A stretch of DNA of 64,000 nt from the NCBI GenBank assembly GCA_025331445.1, contig JAIWNE010000019.1, forward strand, positions 186,001-250,000. The letters run 5' to 3'. Made by a program: the position numbers and the translations under genes. This document shows, piece after piece, positions 36,380 to 45,002 of the stretch (the first letter of the stretch is position 1; every line of letters begins with the position of its first letter). The notes beneath the pieces are model-generated. The model saw nothing but the letters and a program-made list of their open reading frames with translations. It did no database searches and had not been told where the DNA came from. This stretch comes from Blakeslea trispora. Its lineage: Eukaryota > Mucoromycota > Mucoromycetes > Mucorales > Choanephoraceae.

Positions 36380-37250
36380 ATGAAAATATCCTATATCCTA
36401 ATGGCACTTATTTTGGGCCTTGTACAAGCTGCAACCTATGGACGTTACGATGAAAATCGTAATGATATAGCAGACAAGAATCATTCGCAAACTGAATGTA
36501 AGCACCACTCTGCCTCAGTCACAAACTATGGCAGTGACCAAGACACAGGCACTGATTATACAGATTCTAAGGATGGCTATGGTACCAAAGTCTGCAATTA
36601 CCCATCTAATGGTAAAAGCGACGAAGCCGTTAAAACTATGACTCCAAGCAGTGCTAATCAGCTTCCTCCGCCTCCTCTTCATGAATGGAAATATGGTTAC
36701 AATCCGCCTCGAGTAAATCCTTCCTACTGTACTGGCTTCTACATTGATTACCCAAAGTATCCTGGTCTTTCATTTGCCTCTGACTCTATTCAGGAAATCA
36801 AATGGAGAGTAAATGAAACCGAGCTGCCTGTATGGAAGCCTGACATCATCTGGCGTATCCGCATAATAAATTCTACTCAGCACAACGAATTTGTTATTGG
36901 AGAAAACATGAGTAAGTAGAGTTTAGATATGCGTTCTGAAAGTAATTGATGACAACTGGTTTGTTGTATGATTAGCCCTCTATAGTAGTGAAAACTTGAC
37001 AGGCTCTGCTCTCTTCCCCCTTAATGTAACAAGTCTTCCTGGCCTTTATCATTATCGTGTCATGGTCAATTATGTCGGTCAGCCTGTGCATTGTGTCTAC
37101 GAATCCGTTCCTTTTTTTGTTTCTCATGATCCTTCTAAAAAACTTGTTTACCCAGGCCCACCTATTTGGGAAGGAATTGAAAGATTTTACTATTCTCAAG
37201 ATCCTAAAGCTGGGATGACATACCACACTGATGCAGTTGCAGCTCGATAA
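36380..37250 (+). CDS. secreted protein of unknown function
   Basis: Two exons (36380-36911 and 36976-37250) join in phase to give 268 aa. The signal peptide is [20 protein letters not shown]. Residues about 20-95 are polar, rich in Asp, Asn, Ser, Thr and Tyr, and look like an unstructured wall-spacer region. A folded C-terminal part follows ([20 protein letters not shown] ... [12 protein letters not shown] ... [11 protein letters not shown] ... [15 protein letters not shown] ... [10 protein letters not shown]), with alternating strands and several N-glycosylation sequons. This resembles a single Ig-like beta domain of the kind seen in fungal cell-surface proteins, but I cannot assign a family. 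It has no GPI tail or second membrane segment. A polyadenylation-like AATTAATAAAC follows. Confidence 0.75.
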
Positions 37251-37571
37251 ATGACTCACTGCAGACGAATACATTTCTTTTGTAAAAAAAGAAACAATTA
37301 ATAAACATGTTTATCAAGAGCTTTATTCTAATAAATCTCAATAATGTTACTCTCAAATTTTGGCAGATTAAGCTGATTTCTAGGTAGACCTTAAAAAACC
37401 AAGCCGCTTACTGGTTTTGTAATTGATTTTGAAGACCTAGTAAACATTTGTAAATCAAAAATCTAAGAATGAACGAAACAGACAAGAAGCAAAATGTCTT
37501 AGAGCCAAGCTTTTTTTTTTGACTAATTGAGAAGTATTTTTTTACTAGAATAGGGCTCATAATAATCCATT
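37251..37571. other. spacer to the MULE insertion site
   Basis: AT-rich 3' region. The last nine bases (TAATCCATT, 37563-37571) are the left target-site copy of the MULE. Confidence 0.7.
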
Positions 37572-37660
37572 GGTAAACACTCCGTCCACTCCAATGTCCA
37601 CTCCCTTCAGACACCCCACTCATTTTTTTTCTTTTGTCCACTCCCTCCAGACACCCCACT
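37572..37660 (+). repeat. left terminal inverted repeat of MULE
   Basis: About 89 bp, identical to the reverse complement of 41520-41608. It contains the sub-repeat GTCCACTCC three times. Confidence 0.95.
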
Positions 37661-37770
37661 TTCTTTTTCTTGTTGACATTTCTTGTCAGGATAGTAATTA
37701 TTTTTCTCTCCCCCCATCTTTTTTAAATGTCAAATACGCCTTAGTAAATCTGAAAGATATCTTTATAATT

Positions 37771-40700
37771 TTATTCTAAGTAAATATAAGTGGGCGCTTC
37801 TAATTTTTTTGGTTGCTTAGGGAACTGGCGCCACTTGTTCCAGTATGTTTCGTATTCTTTAAGTTTTCCCTCAATTCTGAGGTAGTAATTGTATACTGGT
37901 GGGAGATTTGATTGGTTAATACCAAGCCTGATTGCATACCAATGGACATTATGACCGTTTTGGATATGAATGGCAACAGGCTTGGATTTTGATTTGGGAA
38001 CATTTAATGGCAGGTAGGTGATAGCAGGATTAATTCCTGGATGCTCTTGTTCAGCAGAAGGGTAAATACAAACAGGAATAGAATAGGTGTCTGCAACCAG
38101 TTGAGCACAGTCAGGCCCGTAGAACCACTCAGGCATTTCTTTCTTATCTAGCCCTGTTGCAACAACTGTCCGAAGTCTTTCAACATCAAAGTTTGGAAAG
38201 TACTTCCTGTAACTGTCTTTGATGTTTTCCAAAGTCTTCAACATTTTGGATCTGACTTCCAGATACTGGTCCCCATCCACGTATTTAGAGCCGCTTCTGT
38301 CCACCAAGAAGGCAACTGCTCTAAAACCACAGTTACCATCCCCTAAGGGATTGAGGTAATCAGTAACTTCGGATTCCTTGATTGATGGACTGAGGATGCT
38401 AGTGATTGAAGGCGGAAGATTGCCTCGCGAGCGCTTGGTTTGAGGTAAAGGGCTTTCGTAAACGAAATCATCTTTACCATAGCTTGCCTCTGAGGCTTTT
38501 CTTTTCTTGCCCTTGGCTTCTATTTTTGAAGCGCAATTATTATTTAGTTTTAGAATAGAAATGATTATATTTGAGCATTACCTTCATCTTTCTTCGCCTG
38601 TTGTTTTTTTTCTCGTTTAGCGACTTCTTTCAATTCTTCTTTTTCTTTTTCCAAAGAGAACTCATAGTGAGTTTTTCTTCTTTTCGTATTCTTTGGTCGT
38701 CCTCTAACACTGACTTTTCTTCGAGGAGGAAGCACCTTCTCGATTCTTCTTTCTTCAATGCTTCTCATGCACTTTTCAACACTTTCTTCTAATCTTCTTT
38801 GATCTTGGATAGATTCCAAAGAACTGTGAAGATCAATGAGCTCGTTAGCCAAGTTCATGATGATGGCCTTTCTTGAAGCACCGACCACGAATCCCTTCTT
38901 CGGTTCATCACTACGAGTGACTCTGTCACTGTCATTGGTAGCATCAATAACTGCACAGTCGTCATCGTCATTCTCTTCATCTGTTAGCCACATTTCTTCA
39001 TCTTCATCAACAATTGCTTCTAATAAAAAAGTGTTATCTTGTATTGTTATTATGCGTCAGTCTTCATTTACCTTTCGTCTTCAAACAAATCTCATCTTCT
39101 AATTCTTCCAAGTCATCTTGTGTATGCATTTTGGAAGCAAAATAATCTAAAAGATATTAGATACATATTTATACATTTGTAGATATAAACTTACCTTCTT
39201 CACCTTCATCAAAGTTGAATCGCCATCTACGCGGAAACATACTTAAAGGAACTTGGTTTTTTTCCAAGCTCAAAATGTGCTTGCAAGGAAGGTTATATTG
39301 CAACCTAACCGAGCACAAGCAAGCTTTATAGCTGATTGGGGTCTCAGCTGAACGAATTTTAACGAGTTCGTTAAAAACTTTCCCAATAGCAAAGGAATGA
39401 ACCTTTTGGACCAAAGGGAGCAACATCTTAAACAGGTCTTCTTCCTGACAGTAATATCCTCTGTACGAGAACATTTCTCGGCCTTTCTTGCTTTCAGCTT
39501 CTCTTGCCTAAATGTAATGAATTAGTTAAAGAAAGCATTGCCAGCAGATTAAAAATAGGTACCCTTTGTCTGTACCATTGATCAATTTTTTCAGTGACCA
39601 TCACAATAGTACCAGATGAAGACTTAATAAATCTCTTTAAAGAAGAGTGGCTGCCTTCTACTCTGTTTGAAGAGCGGTTTCCAAAATGAGGAAGTTTGTA
39701 AGTATGGAAGGCTGTCCATTTTTCAGCTTCTTCCATTTTGCTATTTAAATCAAAGTTAGTGACTTTAACTTGATAGAAAGTAGATTTACCTTTCAATGAA
39801 ATCAATTGCTTTTTTCTTGCCGTCTTCACTCACATAAACCAATGGAGCTTGGCTGCCGTCATCAAGCTGCTTCAGGTTTTTTTTAAATGTTCAAAACCTC
39901 GTTTAGACATCATTCAGCTTATTTACTGATCGCTTACCTTTTCTCCCTCAGAAAAAATATCTGGCTGATTGACAAAAAGTTCCTTCAGCGAGCGAACTGC
40001 AACTACCATTTCTTCACGAGTAATCGCTTTCAATGCAACTTCTTGATATCGCATCTGGATCTCTTGTCGAATGCGATCTCTTCGGTCTTTGTCTTTTTCA
40101 ACAACACACTCCATTAGCTTCGCCTCAAGTCTTTTTTGCATATGCACATAACATAAAATGTTATGTGTTTGAGGAAAGACACTGGAAATGGCATTTTTCA
40201 ATGCTTGCTCATTGTCGGTGGTAATCGTCTGAGGTCCTTGGTTCTCTTCAGGCCAAGTGATTTTTTTGAGGCAGTCAAGCACCCATTTGTACTGGGTGTT
40301 GTCCTCTTCGCTGATAAATGCACCAGCAACCTCAAAAGTTACGAGGGTATTAGGCTTAATGCCTTCGACACTACTAGTGCCAACAATGTTGACAAATGTC
40401 AACTTGTGAGCATTGATCTTGTAAGTAGCATCAATGACCAAGTTTTCAGGCATATTCTTAGCACGCTCAATGTTTGACTTAAGTGCAAAGAAAACACCAC
40501 TGATTCTTTTGTCATTGTCAACGTTGTAGAATACTTCGTATCCTTTGTTCTGTAGGCCGATGACATATTCATACATCATCTTACTACGCTGGGTGTTGAA
40601 GTAGCGATACTGAAGATTTTCTAAATCTTTTTTAGTGACGTTGAACACTTTATCAGAAATCAAGTTTTGATAAACGCTGCTAGCATTCATTCCAGTCTTG

Positions 40701-41101
40701 AAGTAGCCATAAATCTTCTCTTCAAGTTCAGCAGACATTTTTCTGTTGATGCTGTAGTTGGTTGGGTCTTCTGAGATACTGTGATTGTGCTGACCTTGAG
40801 AGTTGCTGACAATCCATTTCTGAATCATTGCATCAAAACGAAAGTTGATGAAAACACCGCAAAGCATTTTCTGGCTTTTGGTATCTTTAAAGGGATCATT
40901 TCTGTCGGATCTGATGCGCTTCTTGCCACCATGCTTACATATGTAGTTGATGGCTGTTGGCTTGGATGTCTTGATACTCATGACAACGTTGAATTCCTTT
41001 CCGAATCGACGAATATCATCGTAGATTTCGCTTTTGTTGCTGTATTTCTTGCTTACAATCGTGTTGAAGAAAGTTGAATGAGTTTGAATATCTTGGGTCA
41101 T
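37771..41101 (-). CDS. MULE transposase fused to SWIM finger, AT-hook and OTU-type protease domain
   Basis: Seven exons join in phase without a stop: 41101-39938, 39869-39790, 39740-39563, 39507-39195, 39146-39072, 39019-38582 and 38519-37771, giving 998 aa. Residues about 40-110 form a FAR1/FLYWCH-like zinc region (C55, C81, H105, H107). The MULE DDE domain follows, with D224 (VIDATYK), D296 (TDNEQAL), a CX2H pair at 317/320, and E443 (NRVEGSHSSLKRF). A SWIM finger has C537, C539, C549 and H551. An acidic then basic segment holds the AT-hook RGRP at 709-712. The C-terminal domain is OTU-like: GDGNCGFRAVAF with Cys813, a PEWFYGPDCAQLVAD helix region, and NVHWYAI with His942. The transposase should cut and paste the element; the protease domain could remove ubiquitin from transposition factors or silencing marks, which is inference. 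Confidence 0.92.
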
Positions 41102-41519
41102 TTTGTTAGTAGAGGGAAGAAAAAGTTTTTTTTACAGTTGGTGTCAAAATATGTCTATTTTCTGATAAAAAAATATCTGAGTTAATGTTTAGAGTTGACA
41201 TGACCATTGAGAGCCAACAAAGAGAAATAAAAAAGATACAATATACATCCCCTTTTCTATTTATTTTTTGATTCAATCAGAATAATCTCTCGGTACAAGA
41301 ATAAATAGATAAAATGCACAGTTATAAGAGCATATGTTAATCTTTTCAAGTTTCTATAAAGCTTTCTCCTGGATTACTATGCTTTTTCCTTTTCAAGAAG
41401 TGAACTCAAAACTACCAGATTGGACTTCAAAAGTAAACAATGGGGGGTCAATACTATCAGGATTAAACAGAGAATTACTAAAAAAAGATGGAGTGTCTCT
41501 AGGGAGTGGACAAAACAAA

Positions 41520-41608
41520 AGTGGGGTGTCTGGAGGGAGTGGACAAAAGAAAAAAAATGAGTGGGGTGTCTGAAGGGAGTGGACATTGGAGTGGACGGAG
41601 TGTTTACC
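41520..41608 (-). repeat. right terminal inverted repeat of MULE
   Basis: Reverse complement of 37572-37660, identical over its whole length. A less conserved GTCCACTCC-containing stretch continues inward to about 41490. Confidence 0.95.
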
Positions 41609-41617
41609 TAATCCATT

Positions 41618-41922
41618 TCTGAGGGCTGTATTTTGGGATAGTGATATAGGGCTTGAAAACCATTGCCGATTTGTGACGATCCAAATATTGAACCTTCGAA
41701 TCCAGTACCTTTATTTTGACAATCCTCGTTTTGTTATTATATAGTTCTGTTTCTTCATATCTTTCTAAGCCAAGTCATTCAATTTTTCAATCCCTCTCAG
41801 GGTGGGAGAACCAATACCAAGGCATTGCCCAAGGACGGGTACCCACCACATCCTCTGTCTTCGTTTCGCCAACTTGGCCATTTTGGTTTTATGTGGTGTT
41901 GATAGACAAGATAATGCTGAAT
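41618..41922. other. spacer, nothing recognised
   Basis: No clear gene. A GC-richer stretch at about 41790-41900 has no recognised feature. Confidence 0.45.
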
Positions 41923-42470
41923 TTAAAATAAATCCTTTTGGTTCTTTTCCATAGTGATATTTTTTGCACTCGGTTCTTTTAGTTCATATTGAGTACTTGA
42001 TACGCTTTTTTGGTGTGAACTACGTGATTTAGCTTGCTCGCTTTGTCTGACATTGGAAGCATCAATCAATACTTCTGACCTATACTGTTCGATAGAACTA
42101 TGTGTCATCTCTACACCTAAAAGTTTGGCTTGTGCTGTTCTCTTCTTTGCTTCTTTTATCTTGATGTTATTCAAGTGTTCTTCATTTCTTTCTAAAATAG
42201 TATTTGCTTTTAGAATTAGTTTCTTTTGAAAAAGCTTTTTCAAAACAGTGAGTATGAACTTCTTTGAAATATTTGTTGGCATCCTTACTTGAATCAATAT
42301 CGTTTTCCTGTCTAATGGTTAACGAATATATTCCTTGAATCAAGTTGTTGTAAAAATGGTTAATAGCAAGTTTAGAGAGAGTCTTGATGGGGATCGCAGA
42401 GATGTGCTCCAATGGGGCACAGAGTTTAGCAAAAATAGACTTAAATGAATTAGGATCTCATGTTTAGAAA
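41923..42470 (-). pseudogene. frameshifted gene remnant, unknown product
   Basis: Coding-like sequence passes through three frames on the minus strand: SKHEILIHLSLF (about 42466-42431), then APLEHISAIPIKTLSKLAIN and onward (to about 42230), then LKANTILERNEEHLNNIKIK and an Ala/Lys/Ser/Gln-rich end with a stop at 41923. Continuity of charged helical composition across the frame changes suggests one gene of about 160 residues or more that has lost or gained bases. An intron explanation was not found. No family was recognised. Confidence 0.4.
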
Positions 42471-42706
42471 GCTCTTTTTTCTTCCCAAGCATACTATGTC
42501 ATCCTGATTCATTCAAGTCTATTTCTTGTAGAATGGCTATCAATCGCGGCTAAATTTCGGAGTTTCCCACAAGGCATGTCAGGTCCGCCAATTTTTCAAA
42601 TCCGCTATTTGGAACCATAAGCACTGTCTGTCTTTCTCTTTCCAAAAATAGTGTATCTGCTTTGCGCCGAGAGTTTTAATATTTTCTTACTTTTCTTTTA
42701 CTCAAC
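42471..42706. other. divergent promoter region before PIL1
   Basis: A CT-rich stretch immediately precedes the ATG at 42707. No other feature was recognised. Confidence 0.5.
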
Positions 42707-44574
42707 ATGAATTTTAAAGATTTGCAATATTCTATTGGGAAGTTTAAGGCAGATATACATTCGCAAATAGCTAAAAGTAACCCTCTGCAAAAGCAAGATA
42801 CTAAAGCGCTATCACTATGGATTTTTCAAGAAAGAAACGATTTGGCTTCTATGAGAACTCTTGCTTATGAGCGTTCAGAAACAAACAAAGCCCTAAAACA
42901 GTGGTTAAAACAAGAGTGTGAAGAAGAGAAGCCAGAAAATTCGCGCGATTTAGAAGTAAGTCTACAATGGGCTTTTTATTTTGTTTTGAATAAGAAGAGG
43001 TATTGAGCTGTGTCAAAGGATATTGTTGGCGACAAGCTTTTTCGTTTATTGAACAAACAAGTGGAAGTTGAACAAGAGTTTGCGAGTAAGTGGACTGCAA
43101 TATACTGAGAAATGAATACAAGAGATTAATCATTTGAAAAGACAACTACCAGAAATACAGGCATGCCATCAAATCAATCAGAGATAGAGAAGAAAAACTC
43201 TCTGACCAAAGAGAAAAGAAGCGATCGCTTCAATCTCGTATTCAAAATTTAAGCAAAAGCAACCCTAAATCACCCAAACTCGCTGAGTTTCAGCGCGAAC
43301 TGGATTCACTGGCTAAAGACACGCATGAATCTGAGATGGATTTGGCTGATTTCAAACGCTTTGCGTTAAAAGAAGCTTTCTATCTTCGATTTAATGCTAT
43401 GAATGAATATGCTCAAAAGACTGCACTCATTGCTGGATTTGGTAGATATTTGACTGACTTGATTGAGATTGAGCCTACTCCTCCTTCGCAAATCAGCCGC
43501 AACCCTTACGAAAAAGGACCTGAAGCTGCTATCATTTTTGCCGATGCGATTGCTGCACTTGAGAGCTGGAAACCATCTGCAGAAGATGAGCGTCCTACAC
43601 TTGCAAACAGTGCTGTTGAAAGCAAAGGGAAAGAGCCCGAGAGAATAAAGCCAGAGAATGTGAAAGCTGAGCCTCCAAACACTCCGCCTGAGTTGCCACC
43701 TAGACGACAAACACAAGACAGTGTAGCCGATTTTGAGGCCAACGATCAACAGCCCGCTCCTACAGCTGGCGAAGTTTCTTCTAGAACAGGGGATCTAGAG
43801 CGAGCCACTCAAGACGGTGATGATGTTGAGCGAGTTGACTTATATGATGGTCCCCCACCTGCTTATGATGAGCATTCCCAGCCTCATGCTTCTTATAGTT
43901 CAGACGCTAAGGTTCCTGAAGGCACAGGAGTTTATGAGCATAAATACAACGACGCTTTCTTTGGTTCTCCTTTACAAGCACACAGTCATCTATCACCTCA
44001 GCAGCCAGGATTTGCTTCGCCCCAACCAGCTTTTATGAATTTAACTGACTCTCCTGCACCTATGCATACACCTATTCATCAGCATCAGCAATATCAGCAT
44101 TGGAATCATCAAAACAGCAGCCTCTATGATCCTGCCAACATGATGTATAATCAAGTTAACTATCATCAGCTATATCGACAAGTCAGTCAAAGACAGCAGC
44201 ACTATATCCCTCATCGGCCTTATACTGAATTTCAACAGCAGTTTAGCCATGGAAGGCAAGATACACAAGGCCAGCAAATAAGACAAAGAGTTGATGCTGG
44301 CGGATTCCGCATACCTGTTCAAGGCCAATCTGCTGAAGAAGAGAAGCAGATGCTTGCACTGTACTACCGAAATCAAGATCAACAGCAGACTCATAACCAA
44401 GCTGGCTACCAGCACAATGAATCTCAATACAATCAAAGCTCAGGATATCAAAAGCCTGCCACTCCACCTGCTCCCAACCCTGCTCATGCACAACTTTCAC
44501 AAGAGCAGATTCCTCAAACTCCCGAAGTAGCTTCTCCTCAAGACTTTCATGAGTCAAAAACTTTAGAGGAATAA
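42707..44574 (+). CDS. eisosome core protein PIL1/LSP1 family with long Q/P-rich tail
   Basis: A BAR-domain protein that coats plasma-membrane furrows (eisosomes). Three exons (42707-42955, 43019-43085 and 43142-44574) join in phase to give 582 aa. The N-terminus and BAR helices match PIL1: ALSLWIFQERNDLASMRTLA, DKLFRLLNKQVEVEQEFA, then across intron 2 NNYQKYRHAIKSIRDREEKL, and ALIAGFGRYLTDLIEIEPTP, DAIAALESWKP. Yeast Pil1 is about 340 aa; here about 310 extra residues follow the BAR part, Pro-rich first (PPNTPPELPPRRQ; YDGPPPAYDEHSQP), then Gln/His/Tyr-rich. The PPPAY motif is a possible WW-domain site and PELPPRR a possible SH3 site. The exon 1 acceptor (CAAAG) is weak. It is a paralogue-like version rather than the minimal form. 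Confidence 0.9.
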
Positions 44575-44690
44575 TTTTAAGTTTGTCTAGTAAAAGATAT
44601 GCTTCATTTATACATAGTTTATTTAAGGAAAGGTAGCAAATTGAATATATACAGTAATAGGCGGTGGTATGATTGATTACTTTTTATGTC

Positions 44691-45002
44691 TCAATGGAGA
44701 TTAACAACAACATGCATCCATTCATGATGTCTATTGGCGAAGTGTAAGTTAATCCATTTATGCACAAAAGCTCCATGAATTCGAACTAGTAGTTTTTCGG
44801 AACACATTGGGCAAGTCTTGTAAGAATATTTCTTGTCAATGGAGCTAACAGAAGATGTCGAGGAAACAGAAGACGAAGAAGAAGCCGAAGAGGACCTTCT
44901 TAAAGACATGCTTGGTTTAAGAGAAACATGTCCAGGCATGTTTTTATTGCTCAATATATCGAATGAACTTGATCTTATTATAGGAGAGCTTATGATAGAC
45001 AT
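44691..45002 (-). CDS. small Ser-rich protein with Cys/His cluster
   Basis: A single exon of 103 aa if started at MSIISSPI. An upstream Met at 45146 would add 48 hydrophobic and polar residues that look like translated spacer. The N-terminal half is Ser-rich, including a run SSASSSSSVSSTSSVSS. The C-terminal half has CPMC followed by spaced His residues (IHGAFVHKW, then NRHHEWMHV), which could bind one zinc. No named family was recognised. It is convergent with PIL1 and only 116 bp from its stop. Confidence 0.55.
   Translation of the reverse strand: MSIISSPIIRSSSFDILSNKNMPGHVSLKPSMSLRRSSSASSSSSVSSTSSVSSIDKKYSYKTCPMCSEKLLVRIHGAFVHKWINLHFANRHHEWMHVVVNLH

Larger units (their letters stand above)
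37563..41617. mobile_element. complete Mutator-like element (MULE) with perfect TIRs and 9-bp TSD
   Basis: The element spans 37572-41608 (4,037 bp). The 9-bp sequence TAATCCATT flanks it exactly on both sides (37563-37571 and 41609-41617), the target duplication size of Mutator elements. The inverted repeats start GGTAAACACTCCGTCCACTC and are identical over about 89 bp (37572-37660 and 41520-41608), including an 8-T run. They contain internal copies of GTCCACTCC and CAGACACCCCACT, which may be transposase sub-sites. A single minus-strand gene fills the inside with an open frame. Identical ends and an exact duplication argue for a recent insertion. Confidence 0.95.

Noticed and set aside
36996..37274. 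Minus-strand 100-codon frame opposite the secreted protein
   Set aside because: It is the antisense of exon 2; the plus-strand frame has the signal peptide and a consistent intron.
37563..41617. Reading the MULE gene as two separate genes (transposase and OTU protein)
   Set aside because: All six introns keep phase from the transposase into the OTU exon, and no second promoter or stop lies between.
43366..44557. Several antisense and shifted frames in the PIL1 tail
   Set aside because: They are shadows caused by the biased Q/P/H codons of the tail.
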